From positions 310,001 through 374,000 of the forward strand of contig NZ_QPES01000002.1 in the NCBI RefSeq assembly GCF_009455685.1: a stretch of 64,000 nucleotides of DNA. The letters are read 5' to 3'. The notes below the pieces were generated by a model. It was not told the DNA's origin, did not search any database, and saw only the letters and a program-made list of their open reading frames with translations. Made by a program: the position numbers and the translations under genes. How positions within the stretch are numbered: the stretch's first letter is position 1; each line of letters begins with the position of its first letter. Below are positions 1-9,124 of this stretch, in pieces. This DNA is from Paraburkholderia hayleyella. GTDB lineage: Bacteria; Pseudomonadota; Gammaproteobacteria; Burkholderiales; Burkholderiaceae.

Positions 1-228
1 GGCCCTGCCCGGCAGGCTTTTCTCGAACGATGAGCGCGTGCGCTAAACACGGCCATGACAGGTTCGGTGTGATTCCATAAACGGCCGTGGCGTTAGCCCA
101 GCCCAATCCAGGGCGATGCGCGTCACGCCTTTTTCATGTGTCCATGCTGGCTCCCAGGGTTAGACCCGATAGGCGGCTTTTAAGTCAAATTTGTATGATG
201 ACCCGATTACATGACTAGTCAGGGTCGT
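1..228. other. upstream region of the tetronate operon
   Basis: No gene of its own is supported here. In frame 1 a short open stretch ends at a stop at 31-33 and in frame 2 another ends near 46, so the first bases could be the 3' end of an upstream gene, but it is too short to identify. The remainder is the promoter region of the GntR regulator. A perfect 10-bp palindrome lies just before the preferred start codon at 229 and is listed separately. Confidence 0.4.
212..221. promoter_or_regulatory. palindrome, possible GntR autoregulatory operator
   Basis: TGACTAGTCA is a perfect 10-bp palindrome centred 12 bases before the preferred ATG of the GntR gene (229). FadR-type GntR dimers usually bind short palindromes near their own start, so autoregulation is a reasonable inference. 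A 10-bp palindrome can also occur by chance. The site overlaps the alternative start at 211 and touches the ribosome binding site. Confidence 0.3.
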
Positions 229-933
229 ATGTTCGAGAAAATTCCCGCACGGGCGCTGAGTGACACCGTGGCGCAGCAACTGCTTGAGCAAATTGACAAA
301 GGCACGTTTGCCAGCGGCGGCAAATTGCCGACTGAGGCCGTGCTGGCACAGCAGTTCGGGGTCAGCCGCACGGTGATCCGCGAAGCCATCTCACGCCTGA
401 AAAACGAAGGTGTCGTCGAGCCGCGCCAGGGCAGTGGCGTGTTCGTGCTGGGGCGTGGGGCGGCGCGGCCCTTGCGGATTGATTCGGCGGAAGCCGCCAC
501 AGCGGGCTCGGTGCTGCACATTCTGGCGTTGCGTCGGGCGATCGAAGCCGAGGTCGCCTCCGAGGCGGCATTACGGCACAACAAAACCAGCTTGCGTGCC
601 ATCGAGCGCGCCTTGGCCAGGATTGATGAGGCGGTGGCGCAGGGGCGCGATGGAGTGGCCGAGGACGTGGCGTTTCACCGCGCTATCGCTGCGGCCACAG
701 GCAACCCGTACTTTCTTAAGACGCTGACATTCCTGCACCAGTATCTGGAAGCAGGCATGACTGTCACACGTCGTCATGAGGCGTTGCGCGATGACTTGTC
801 GCATCAGGTTCGGGATGAACACGCCGCGCTGGTCGAGGCCATCCGCGCCCGCGATCCAAACGCCGCGCGCCACGCAGCCTGTACGCATCTGTACAACGCG
901 GCGCGGCGCTTGGGCGAAGCGGGCCTCGGCTGA
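229..933 (+). CDS. GntR/FadR-family transcriptional regulator
   Basis: This is a 234-residue DNA-binding regulator. Residues 7-73 form a GntR winged helix-turn-helix, with the recognition segment around GVSRTVIREAISRLK followed by the wing PRQGSGVFV. The rest is an all-helical FCD ligand domain. The ATG at 229 follows CAGGG at a good distance. The in-frame ATG at 211 has no ribosome binding site. The gene lies 80 bp upstream of ltnD in the same direction, so it is probably the local repressor of the tetronate operon, released by a sugar-acid intermediate. The ligand is inferred from position only. Confidence 0.85.
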   Translation: MFEKIPARALSDTVAQQLLEQIDKGTFASGGKLPTEAVLAQQFGVSRTVIREAISRLKNEGVVEPRQGSGVFVLGRGAARPLRIDSAEAATAGSVLHILALRRAIEAEVASEAALRHNKTSLRAIERALARIDEAVAQGRDGVAEDVAFHRAIAAATGNPYFLKTLTFLHQYLEAGMTVTRRHEALRDDLSHQVRDEHAALVEAIRARDPNAARHAACTHLYNAARRLGEAGLG

Positions 934-1013
934 AGCGGCAAACAACCGGGTGCTTGCGGCGGGGTTGAAACCGCGCTGAAAAATCGAACTGTGAAAGGAA
1001 TAGGGGATCGGGC

Positions 1014-1913
1014 ATGTCGAGAAATGTCGGAGTCATTGGTCTGGGTGCGATGGGCCTGGGCGTGGCGCGGTCGTTGTTGCGCGCGGGTTTTCGAGTGCAT
1101 GCGTGCGATGTGCGCGAGGCGCTGTTGCAGGGCTTTGCGGCGGAAGGCGGCATCGCTTGTGCCAGCCCTGCGGAGCTGGGCGCGCACTGCGAGGTGGTGG
1201 TGACGCTGGTGGTCAACGCAGCGCAAACCGAAACCGTGCTGTTTGGCGCGCAAGGCGCGGCAGCGACGATGCCGCGCGGCGGCGTGGTGCTGGCCAGCGC
1301 GACGGTGGCGCCCGCTTTCGCTCATGCGCTGGGTGCCCGGCTGGAAGCGCTGGGTTTGCAGATGCTCGATGCCCCGGTGTCCGGTGGCGCGGCCCGGGCC
1401 GCGAGTGGCGCGATGACGATGATGACCTCCGGCCCGGCGGCGGCGTATGCCGCCTGTGAGGACGTGCTTGAGGCGATGGCGGGCAAAGTGTACCGGCTTG
1501 GCCTGGCGCATGGCCTGGGCTCCAAGGTGAAGATCGTGAACCAGTTGCTGGCGGGCGTGCATATCGCGGCAGCAGCGGAAGCGATGGCACTGGGTTTGCG
1601 CGAAGGGGTCGATCCCGCTGCGCTTTACGAAGTCATCACGCACAGCGCGGGCAATTCGTGGATGTTTGAAAACCGTGTGCCGCACATTCTGCAGGGCGAT
1701 TACACGCCGCTTTCGGCGGTCGATATCTTCGTCAAGGATCTCGGGCTCGTGCTCGATACCGCGCGAGCGTCGAAGTTTCCGCTGCCGTTATCCGCCGCCG
1801 CGCACCAGATGTTCATGATGGCTTCGACAGCAGGCCATGGGGGCGAGGATGACTCCGCCGTGATCAAGATTTTCCCCGGCATTGATGTGCCAGAAGCGCA
1901 TCGGGATCAATAG
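1014..1913 (+). CDS. ltnD: L-threonate dehydrogenase
   Basis: This 299-residue enzyme belongs to the 3-hydroxyisobutyrate dehydrogenase superfamily. It has an N-terminal Rossmann motif GLGAMG at residues 9-14. A DAPVSGG substrate loop and the GSKVKIVNQLL segment, which carries the catalytic lysine, follow. LtnD oxidises L-threonate to 2-oxo-tetronate with NAD+. The specific assignment rests on the adjacent otnK, otnC and otnI genes, the known partners in the DUF1537 kinase pathway. A GGGGAT-like ribosome binding site precedes the ATG. Without context it could only be called a beta-hydroxyacid dehydrogenase. Confidence 0.85.
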   Translation: MSRNVGVIGLGAMGLGVARSLLRAGFRVHACDVREALLQGFAAEGGIACASPAELGAHCEVVVTLVVNAAQTETVLFGAQGAAATMPRGGVVLASATVAPAFAHALGARLEALGLQMLDAPVSGGAARAASGAMTMMTSGPAAAYAACEDVLEAMAGKVYRLGLAHGLGSKVKIVNQLLAGVHIAAAAEAMALGLREGVDPAALYEVITHSAGNSWMFENRVPHILQGDYTPLSAVDIFVKDLGLVLDTARASKFPLPLSAAAHQMFMMASTAGHGGEDDSAVIKIFPGIDVPEAHRDQ

Positions 1914-1929
1914 CAGGAAACCGAACGAG

Positions 1930-3348
1930 ATGAATATGAATGACTCCCTGAACCGGCCGCTGCTCGGCTGCATCGCAGACGATTTCACGGGCGCGACCGA
2001 TCTCGCCAACATGCTGGTGCGCGGCGGCATGCGCACGGTACAGACCATCGGCGTGCCCGCTACGGCTGAGGCTGTTGTGGCCGACGCGCTGGTTGTCGCG
2101 CTCAAGTCCCGCACGTTGCCTGCCAGCGAGGCTGTCGCACAAGCGCTCGAGGCGCTGGCGTGGCTGCGGGCACAAGGCTGCCGGCAGATTTTCTTCAAAT
2201 ACTGCTCGACGTTCGATTCGACCGATGCGGGCAACATCGGCCCCGTGACCGACGCCTTGCTTGACGCGCTAGCGCGCGAGCCGCTGGCGGGGACAGCGAC
2301 AGCGACGAATGCCGCCGCTATTGGCACTGCCGCTGCTACTGCTAGCGCTACGGGTTGTGCTGACGTGTCTTTCACGATTGCCTGCCCCGCTTTTCCCGAG
2401 AATGGCCGGACGCTTTATCGTGGCCACCTGTTTGTGGGCGATGCGCTGCTGAACGAATCGGGTATGGAAAACCATCCGCTGACGCCGATGACCGACGCTA
2501 ACCTCGTGCGTGTGCTGCAACGTCAGACGCCCTCGAAGGTCGGGCTGGTGCGTTATGACCAGGTCGCACGGGGCGCGGCGGCTGTGCGCGAGCGCTTCGC
2601 CGTATTACGCGCTGAAGGCGTGCGCATGGCGCTGGCCGATGCGTTGTCGGACGCTGATTTATGCACGCTGGGCGAAGCCTGCGCGGGAATGCCGCTGGTG
2701 ACGGGGGGCTCGGGCGTGGCCCTCGGGTTGCCGGAGAATTTCCGCCGCGCCGGAGTACTCGCCGCGCGCATCGATGCGGCGGGTTTGCCATCGGTCGAAG
2801 GCTTGTCGGCGGTGCTGGCGGGGAGTGCGTCGAAAGCGACCAACGCTCAGGTCGCCGAATGGCGTGCGAGCCGTCCGGCATTCCGTCTCGATCCTCTCGC
2901 GGCGGCACGCGGCGAGCCGGTGGTGGAGCAGGCGCTGGCCTTTGCCCGCGAGCACCTGGAAGCGGCCCAACCGCAGCCTGTTCTGGTGTATGCCACGGCC
3001 ACGCCCGATGAAGTCAAGGCGGTGCAGCGCGAACTCGGCGCGAGCGAGGCGGGACATCTGGTCGAAACCCTGCTGGCAGCGATTGCCCGTGGTTTGCGCG
3101 AACTGGGCGTACGCAAGTTCGTCGTGGCGGGCGGCGAGACTTCTGGTGCGGTCGTGCAGGCGCTGGAGATCCACACCTTGCGCATCGGCGCGCAGATTGA
3201 CCCTGGCGTGCCCGCCACGGCCACGCTCGATGCGCAACCGTTGGCGCTGGCTCTGAAATCGGGCAATTTCGGCACGCCGGATTTCTTCGCCAAGGCGCTG
3301 CGCCAGCTCGATGGCCTGAGCCCACTCAACGCAGCGGAGCACGCATGA
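1930..3348 (+). CDS. otnK: 3-oxo-tetronate kinase (DUF1537 family)
   Basis: OtnK phosphorylates 3-oxo-tetronate at O4 using ATP. The 472-residue protein has the two-domain four-carbon acid sugar kinase layout: an N-terminal substrate domain beginning with ADDFTGATD at residues 16-24, and a C-terminal nucleotide domain containing VAGGETSGAVVQAL. The start at 1930 is chosen because AGGAAA lies about 10 bases upstream; an earlier in-frame ATG at 1882 would overlap ltnD. The stop overlaps the otnC start as ATGA, which suggests translational coupling. An Ala/Thr-rich stretch near residue 120 (TATATNAAAIGTAAATA) looks like a low-complexity insertion. Confidence 0.9.
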   Translation: MNMNDSLNRPLLGCIADDFTGATDLANMLVRGGMRTVQTIGVPATAEAVVADALVVALKSRTLPASEAVAQALEALAWLRAQGCRQIFFKYCSTFDSTDAGNIGPVTDALLDALAREPLAGTATATNAAAIGTAAATASATGCADVSFTIACPAFPENGRTLYRGHLFVGDALLNESGMENHPLTPMTDANLVRVLQRQTPSKVGLVRYDQVARGAAAVRERFAVLRAEGVRMALADALSDADLCTLGEACAGMPLVTGGSGVALGLPENFRRAGVLAARIDAAGLPSVEGLSAVLAGSASKATNAQVAEWRASRPAFRLDPLAAARGEPVVEQALAFAREHLEAAQPQPVLVYATATPDEVKAVQRELGASEAGHLVETLLAAIARGLRELGVRKFVVAGGETSGAVVQALEIHTLRIGAQIDPGVPATATLDAQPLALALKSGNFGTPDFFAKALRQLDGLSPLNAAEHA

Positions 3349-4010
3349 GCGCCATGACCTCCATGACTTTCAAGCGCGACGAAGCCAGACTGCGCGAAGA
3401 GATTTGCCTCACCGGTGCCAGCCTGTACCAGCGCGGTTACACGGTGGGCAGTGCAGGCAACATCAGCGCCCGGCTGGCCGATGGCTGGCTGATTACACCC
3501 ACCGATGCCTGTCTCGGTCGGCTGGACCCCGCCGGGATTGCCAAGGTCGATCTGGACGGCCAGCCGGTGTCGGGCGGCAAAGCCTCGAAAACCCTCGCGC
3601 TGCATCGCGCTATCTACGCTCGCAATGCCACGGCGCAAGGCATCGTGCATACGCATTCGACTCATCTCGTGGCGCTGACGCTCGCGGGTGTCTGGAGCGA
3701 AGCCGATGTCGTGCCGCCGCTCACGCCGTACTACGTAATGAAAGTCGGCCACGTGCCGCTGATCCGCTATCGGCGGCCGGGCGATCCGGATGTCGCGCAA
3801 CAGATCGCAGCCCTCGCGGACACGGTGCGCGCCGTGCTACTGGAGCGGCTCGGGCCGGTGGTGTGGGAGCGTTCGGTGGCGCACGCGTCTTACGCGCTCG
3901 AAGAACTCGAAGAAACCGCGCGCCTGTGGCTCATGTCGGACCCCCGCCCCACGCCGCTCGATACCGCCGCGCTCGATGAGCTGCGCACGGTGTTCGGCGC
4001 GCGCTGGTAG
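3345..4010 (+). CDS. otnC: 3-oxo-tetronate 4-phosphate decarboxylase (class II aldolase family)
   Basis: OtnC decarboxylates 3-oxo-tetronate 4-phosphate to dihydroxyacetone phosphate. The 221-residue protein has the class II aldolase/adducin fold, with the metal-binding pair H102 and H104 in VHTHSTH and the C-terminal EELEETARLW helix. Two positions differ from the E. coli protein as I remember it: SKE..H reads SKTLALH (T83), and the ANHGPVV histidine is replaced in ERLGPVV (L169). The gene overlaps otnK by 4 bp. Operon membership is strong; the metal site is worth checking. Confidence 0.85.
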   Translation: MSAMTSMTFKRDEARLREEICLTGASLYQRGYTVGSAGNISARLADGWLITPTDACLGRLDPAGIAKVDLDGQPVSGGKASKTLALHRAIYARNATAQGIVHTHSTHLVALTLAGVWSEADVVPPLTPYYVMKVGHVPLIRYRRPGDPDVAQQIAALADTVRAVLLERLGPVVWERSVAHASYALEELEETARLWLMSDPRPTPLDTAALDELRTVFGARW

Positions 4011-4161
4011 GGCGCGACAGGTGACAGCATTCCAGCGCAGATGAGTGGGCGGCGCTGCCGCTTGCCGCCTGGCGCAGGCAAGACCCGGCGGGTCGCATGC
4101 ATGGCGTCCTGGCCGGGCCCGCATTCCTGAAATGAAACGACGTGAAGTAAAGGAGAAACCC

Positions 4162-5493
4162 ATGAGTTCCAACCCGACGGCCGCGCGCCGTTCCATGGCT
4201 GACGCCTCTGGCAAGCCGGGCAGCGCCGAAGTGGAGCGTACCTACCGCAAGGTCTTCTGGCGCATCGTGCCGTTCCTGATGCTGTGCTACGTGGTCGCTT
4301 ATCTTGATCGCGTAAATGTGGGTTTCGCCAAACTGCAGATGTCGCAAGACCTCGCGTTTAGCGAGACCGTTTTTGGCCTTGGCGCCGGGGTATTTTTTAT
4401 CGGCTATTTTCTGTTCGAATTGCCTAGCAATATCCTGATGCACAAGATCGGCGCACGGATCTGGATTGCCCGCATCATGATTACGTGGGGCATTCTGTCG
4501 GCGCTGTTTGTCTTCGTCAAAACCCCCGCGCAGTTTTATACGCTGCGTTTTTTGCTGGGCGTAGCCGAGGCGGGGTTTTATCCGGGCGTGATCCTGTATC
4601 TGACGTACTGGTTTCCCTCGCACCGGCGCGCGAAGATCATCGCGGTGTTTATGTCGGCGATTCCGGTGTCCGGCATCTTTGGCAATCCGCTTTCGGGCTG
4701 GATCATGCAGGTCTTCCACGGGGACCACGGTTTCGCGGGCTGGCAGTGGATGTTCGTGATCGAAGCCGTACCGGCGATTGCGATCGGGATTGCCACGATC
4801 CTTTATCTCGACAACAACATCGCCAGCGCGAAGTGGCTCAACGCCCATGAGAAAAAGCTGCTGACCGATGCGATCGATGCGCAGCAGCTGGAAAAAAGCA
4901 AGACGCATTCCGTGGCCGCGGTGTTCCGCGATCCACGCACCTGGTGGATGTCGCTGATTTACTTTGCTTTTGTCACGGGGCAGTACGGGCTGACGTTCTG
5001 GATGCCGACGCTGGTGAAATCGACCGGTGTCAGCGGGGCCTTTGAAATTGGTCTGCTGAGCGCGATTCCGTTCCTGTGCGCGATTGTCGTGATGAACTTG
5101 ATGGGCCACAGCTCGGACAAGCGTCGTGAGCGCCGCTGGCACCTGATCCTGCCTTCGTTGTGTGGCGCCATCGGTTTTTCTGCCGCGGCTTCGTTCGCGG
5201 ATAACACGGTGGTCTCGATTGTGTTTCTGTCGCTGGCGGCGGCTGGCGTGCTGACCTGCGCACCGCTGTTCTGGTCGTTGCCGACCGCGTTCATGTCAGG
5301 GGCGAGCGCCGCCGCCGGGATTGCGATCATCAATTCGATCGGCAACCTGGCGGGCTTTGCCAGCCCGTACATGATCGGCTATCTGAAAGACCTCACGCAC
5401 AGCACCGCATCGGGCATGTACGTGCTGTCGGCGATGCTGGTGATGGGCGCGATCGCCGTCTGGCTGACCCCTGCAAAGCTGGTGAACCGTTAA
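4162..5493 (+). CDS. MFS transporter, anion:cation symporter type
   Basis: This is a 443-residue inner-membrane permease of the major facilitator superfamily, ACS (phthalate/tartrate/hexuronate) branch. It shows about 12 hydrophobic segments, the early motif YLDRVNVGFAKLQM, and a conserved RFLLGVAEAGFYPG segment. AAGGAGA lies six bases before the ATG at 4162; the reading frame stays open upstream to a GTG at 4045, but that region looks non-coding. Its place between otnC and otnI makes it the likely importer of threonate and/or erythronate. The substrate is inferred from context. Confidence 0.88.
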   Translation: MSSNPTAARRSMADASGKPGSAEVERTYRKVFWRIVPFLMLCYVVAYLDRVNVGFAKLQMSQDLAFSETVFGLGAGVFFIGYFLFELPSNILMHKIGARIWIARIMITWGILSALFVFVKTPAQFYTLRFLLGVAEAGFYPGVILYLTYWFPSHRRAKIIAVFMSAIPVSGIFGNPLSGWIMQVFHGDHGFAGWQWMFVIEAVPAIAIGIATILYLDNNIASAKWLNAHEKKLLTDAIDAQQLEKSKTHSVAAVFRDPRTWWMSLIYFAFVTGQYGLTFWMPTLVKSTGVSGAFEIGLLSAIPFLCAIVVMNLMGHSSDKRRERRWHLILPSLCGAIGFSAAASFADNTVVSIVFLSLAAAGVLTCAPLFWSLPTAFMSGASAAAGIAIINSIGNLAGFASPYMIGYLKDLTHSTASGMYVLSAMLVMGAIAVWLTPAKLVNR

Positions 5494-5581
5494 ACCATTA
5501 AACCGTTAATCTGCCAGGGTGCCTGCTCGCCAGCCCTCGCTCACTATTACCCCAGCTTGACGAATCAAAGGAGCGCTTTTC

Positions 5582-6373
5582 ATGCCTCGCTTCGCAGCAA
5601 ACCTGACCATGATGTACACCGAACACGCCTTTCTCGACCGTTTTGCCGCGGCGGCGGGCGATGGTTTTCAGGCGGTCGAATTTCTTTTTCCCTATGATTT
5701 CCCCGCGGCTGAAATCAAGGCGCGGCTCGACGCGCATGGCCTGACCCAGGCGCTGTTCAATGCGCCGCCAGGCGACTGGGCGGCGGGCGAGCGCGGCATC
5801 GCCTCGCTGCCAGGACGTGACGACGAGTTCAAACGTAGCGTGGAGACCGCGCTGGCTTATACCCAGGTGCTGGGCAACCGCACGCTTCATGTGATGGCCG
5901 GCCTCGCCGTGCCGGAACTGCCGCATGAGTTGCAACGCCAGGTGTATCTCAGCCGTCTTGCGTATGCGGCCAAGGCGGCTCAGGGCGAAGGCGTGACCAT
6001 CGTCATCGAGCCCATCAACACGCGCGATATTCCCGGTTTCTTTCTTAATCGTCAGGATGACGCGCAAGCGATTTGCGCCGAAGTGGGCGCGCCCAACCTG
6101 AAAGTGCAATTCGACTGCTATCACTGCCAGATTGTCGAAGGCGATCTGGCAGTCAAGCTCAAGCGCGACATGCCAGGCATCGGTCATATCCAGATCGCGG
6201 GGGTTCCCGAGCGCCATGAGCCCGATACCGGCGAGCTGAATTACCCGTACCTGTTCGATCTCATCGACACGCTGGGCTATGACGGCTGGATTGGCTGCGA
6301 ATACCGTCCCCGGGCGCAGACCTCGGCGGGCCTTGGCTGGCTCAAACCCTGGCTGGCCGCGCCGGCACGTTAA
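5582..6373 (+). CDS. otnI: 2-oxo-tetronate isomerase (hydroxypyruvate isomerase family)
   Basis: OtnI interconverts 2-oxo-tetronate and 3-oxo-tetronate, linking LtnD and DenD to the OtnK kinase. The 263-residue protein has the xylose isomerase-like TIM barrel of the Hyi family, including VIEPINTRDIPGFF, LKVQFDCYHCQIVEGD and HIQIAGVPERHEPD, which supply the metal and catalytic residues. AAAGGAGCG precedes the ATG. Length and motifs match hydroxypyruvate isomerases, and that activity cannot be excluded from sequence alone. The tetronate role comes from the operon. Confidence 0.88.
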   Translation: MPRFAANLTMMYTEHAFLDRFAAAAGDGFQAVEFLFPYDFPAAEIKARLDAHGLTQALFNAPPGDWAAGERGIASLPGRDDEFKRSVETALAYTQVLGNRTLHVMAGLAVPELPHELQRQVYLSRLAYAAKAAQGEGVTIVIEPINTRDIPGFFLNRQDDAQAICAEVGAPNLKVQFDCYHCQIVEGDLAVKLKRDMPGIGHIQIAGVPERHEPDTGELNYPYLFDLIDTLGYDGWIGCEYRPRAQTSAGLGWLKPWLAAPAR

Positions 6374-6439
6374 AGCGCAGGTTGAGTCCGGGCAGACAGC
6401 CCGTCTTCCGTTTCTTCTTTTTGCACAACGTTTCCCATC

Positions 6440-7423
6440 ATGAAAGTACTGATTACTGGCGGCGCAGGTTTCCTGGGCCAGCGCCTGGCGCGCGAACTGC
6501 TGAACCGTGGACAGCTCAAGGGCCCCAACGGCCAGCCCGAATCCATTAGCGAACTGGTGCTGCTCGATGTCGTGGCCGCGACCGGTTTTGAGCACGAGGC
6601 GCGGGTACGTGTCGAAGTGGGCGATATCGCGGAGCGCGCGACACTCGAACGCGTGATCGACACCCAGACCCATACCATTTTCCATCTCGCTGCGGTGGTC
6701 AGCGGCCAGGCGGAAGCCGATTTTGAACTTGGCATGCGCATTAATCTGGATGCCTCACGTTTGCTGCTTGAAACCTGCCGCACGCTGGGGCATCAGCCGC
6801 GTGTGGTGTTCACGAGCTCCGTCGCGGTGTACGGCGGAACGCTGCCAGCCGTGGTGCAAGACGATACGGCGCTGAACCCGCAATCGTCTTATGGCATGCA
6901 AAAGGCCGTCGCCGAATTGTTGCTGAACGATTACGCGCGGCGCGGCTTCGTCGATGGCCGGGTGCTGCGGCTGCCAACCATCAGCGTGCGTCCCGGTAAG
7001 CCCAATGCCGCGGCCTCGTCGTTTGCCAGCGGCATTATCCGCGAGCCGCTTAATGGAGTGACTGCGGTGTGCCCTGTGGCGGGCAGCACGCGTTTGTGGT
7101 TGCTGTCGCCGCGCAAGGCGATCGCATGCCTGATCGCGGGCTGCGAAATCGACGCCGCCGCGCTGGGAATTCAACGGGTTGTGAACTTGCCGGGCTTGTC
7201 GGTCAGTGTCGATGAAATGATCGCGGCGCTGCGCGAGGTGGCGGGTGAGGCCGTGGCTGCGCGCATCGAATGGCAAGCGGATGCCCGCGTCGAAAAAATC
7301 GTGGGTAGCTGGCCGGGGCAGTGGGATACCTCGCGCGCGCAGCAACTCGGCCTCGTGGGCGACCGTTCGTTCGCGGAGGTGATTCGCAGTTATATCGAAG
7401 ACGAGCGGATCAGCGTGAGCTAA
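6440..7423 (+). CDS. denD: D-erythronate dehydrogenase
   Basis: This 327-residue NAD-dependent extended SDR enzyme belongs to the epimerase/dehydratase superfamily. The N-terminus carries the Rossmann motif TGGAGFLGQRLA. The catalytic residues are visible as TSSVAVYGG and SYGMQKAVAE (YxxxK). DenD oxidises D-erythronate to 2-oxo-tetronate, and it follows otnI as the last gene of the operon. Having ltnD and denD together means both stereo-isomeric tetronates can feed one kinase branch. The ribosome binding site is weak, but the ATG lines up with the Rossmann strand. Confidence 0.85.
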   Translation: MKVLITGGAGFLGQRLARELLNRGQLKGPNGQPESISELVLLDVVAATGFEHEARVRVEVGDIAERATLERVIDTQTHTIFHLAAVVSGQAEADFELGMRINLDASRLLLETCRTLGHQPRVVFTSSVAVYGGTLPAVVQDDTALNPQSSYGMQKAVAELLLNDYARRGFVDGRVLRLPTISVRPGKPNAAASSFASGIIREPLNGVTAVCPVAGSTRLWLLSPRKAIACLIAGCEIDAAALGIQRVVNLPGLSVSVDEMIAALREVAGEAVAARIEWQADARVEKIVGSWPGQWDTSRAQQLGLVGDRSFAEVIRSYIEDERISVS

Positions 7424-7764
7424 CCCGCGGGAACCGGCCCCCCTTACCGGCTCCGCCCGGATGGGCGGGGCTGGGTGTTTCCTGTGTCGGCATCGGCTTG
7501 ACACGTTTTCTGGCGCAGACCTATCATCGCGGCTAAATGTCCGATAGCGGACGGTTGGTTCTCTTAAAGAACACATCGGCGCGCTAGCGGCATCCGCTTT
7601 CTCTTTTCTCTTTTTCCGCCCTCGCTGGCATCGCGCCTTCTGTCTTCTGTACGGCGCGGCGGGCTTACCGGCGGCGCCAGAGACACTTTCTCGCCCCTTA
7701 CACGAATGCTGCATGGGCCCCCCGGTTCGAGGCGGGCTGCGTCATTCGTCACTGGAGACATCCC
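7424..7764. other. intergenic region before the thiolase gene
   Basis: This 341-base gap holds the hairpin after denD. The rest is presumably the thiolase promoter region, but I see no clear promoter, operator or small gene. A long open frame on the minus strand that crosses it is an antisense artefact of the thiolase gene. Confidence 0.5.
7451..7470 (+). terminator. possible terminator after denD
   Basis: An 8-bp G+C-rich stem (7451-7458 with 7463-7470, one T-G pair, loop GGAT) lies 28 bases after the denD stop. Only a mixed GTGTTT follows instead of a run of T, so termination efficiency is uncertain. Confidence 0.4.
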
Positions 7765-8967
7765 ATGACCGAAGCTTTCCTGTGCGATGCGATCCGCACG
7801 CCGATTGGCCGTTACGCGGGCGCGCTGTCGTCGCTGCGCGCTGATGATCTGGGCGCGCTGCCGCTCAAGGCCCTGATGACACGCAACCCGGCACTCGACT
7901 GGAGTGCGCTTGACGACGTGATCTACGGCTGTGCCAACCAGGCGGGCGAGGACAATCGCAACGTCGCGCGCATGGCGCTGCTGCTGGCGGGCTTGCCGTA
8001 CAGCGTGCCGGGTGCGACGGTGAACCGTCTGTGCGGCTCCGGCATGGATGCGGTGGGGCAAGCCGCACGGGCGATCCGCTCGGGCGAGGCGGCGCTGATG
8101 GTGGCGGGTGGCGTGGAGAGCATGAGCCGTGCGCCGTTCGTGATGGGCAAGGCGGCGAGCGCGTTCTCGCGCCAGGCGGAAATTTTCGACACAACGATTG
8201 GCTGGCGCTTTATTAACCCGCTGATGCAGCAGAAATACGGGGTTGATTCGATGCCGCAAACGGCTGAAAACGTCGCGCTCGATTATCAGATCAGCCGCGC
8301 CGATCAGGATGCCTTTGCATGGCGCAGCCAGCAAAAAGCGGCACGGGCGCAGCGCGATGGCCTGCTCGGGCAGGAGATCGTGCCCGTGATGCTGCCGCAG
8401 AAAAAAGGCGAGCCGCTGGTGTTCGAACATGATGAGCATTTGCGCGCGACCACGCCTGAAGCCCTGGCCAAACTCAAGGGCGTGGTGCATCCCGACGGTA
8501 GCGTGACGGCGGGCAACGCCTCGGGTGTCAACGATGGCGCCGCGGCCTTGCTGCTGGCGAGCGAGGCGGCCGCCACGCGCTTTGGCCTGACTCCCCGGGC
8601 ACGCGTGCTGGGCATGGCATGCGCGGGCGTGGCGCCGCGCGTGATGGGCATCGGTCCGGCACCCGCGACGCAAAGGCTGCTGGCGCGGCTCAACATGACG
8701 CTTGAGCAGTTCGACGTGATCGAGCTGAACGAGGCTTTCGCCGCGCAGGGCCTGGCGGTGCTGCGCGCACTGGGCGTGGCGGACGACGATGCGCGGGTCA
8801 ATCCGAATGGCGGAGCGATTGCGCTGGGCCATCCGCTTGGGATGAGCGGCGCGCGTCTCGTCGGCACGGCGATGTACCAGTTGCAACGCAGCGGTGGCCG
8901 TTTTGCACTCTGTACGATGTGCATTGGCGTGGGGCAAGGAATTGCGCTGGCGCTGGAGCGGGTTTGA
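7765..8967 (+). CDS. pcaF: acetyl-CoA acyltransferase, probably 3-oxoadipyl-CoA thiolase
   Basis: This is a 400-residue thiolase. The nucleophilic cysteine is C90 in VNRLCGSGMDAV, the catalytic histidine sits in GHPLGMSGAR, and the second cysteine is in CTMCIGVGQG near the C-terminus. It resembles the PcaF/PaaJ group, which cleaves 3-oxoadipyl-CoA to succinyl-CoA and acetyl-CoA at the end of the beta-ketoadipate or phenylacetate pathways. No other pca or paa gene is adjacent, so a generic acetyl-CoA acetyltransferase role is possible. The ATG at 7765 follows CTGGAGACATCCC. Confidence 0.75.
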   Translation: MTEAFLCDAIRTPIGRYAGALSSLRADDLGALPLKALMTRNPALDWSALDDVIYGCANQAGEDNRNVARMALLLAGLPYSVPGATVNRLCGSGMDAVGQAARAIRSGEAALMVAGGVESMSRAPFVMGKAASAFSRQAEIFDTTIGWRFINPLMQQKYGVDSMPQTAENVALDYQISRADQDAFAWRSQQKAARAQRDGLLGQEIVPVMLPQKKGEPLVFEHDEHLRATTPEALAKLKGVVHPDGSVTAGNASGVNDGAAALLLASEAAATRFGLTPRARVLGMACAGVAPRVMGIGPAPATQRLLARLNMTLEQFDVIELNEAFAAQGLAVLRALGVADDDARVNPNGGAIALGHPLGMSGARLVGTAMYQLQRSGGRFALCTMCIGVGQGIALALERV

Positions 8968-9124
8968 GCCGATGGCCGATGAGCGGCCGGTGGCCGGGTG
9001 AAACCCGGGCCGGCCCGCTTACGCAGGGTTTATCACAGCCGTATGCTGTTTTGCCTGGTGCCGGGGCGGACGGCAATTGTGCTTCAATGAATGACGTTTG
9101 CTGTCCGCTTTACCTCACTTCCCC

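Noticed and set aside
3931..5142. 403-codon minus-strand open frame opposite the tetronate MFS permease
   Set aside because: It is an antisense shadow of the permease gene. Its His/Arg/Gln-rich composition is typical of reversed GC-rich coding DNA, and it has no family resemblance.
7564..8937. 457-codon minus-strand open frame opposite the thiolase gene
   Set aside because: The thiolase has all catalytic motifs on the plus strand. The antisense frame is an Arg/His-rich shadow.
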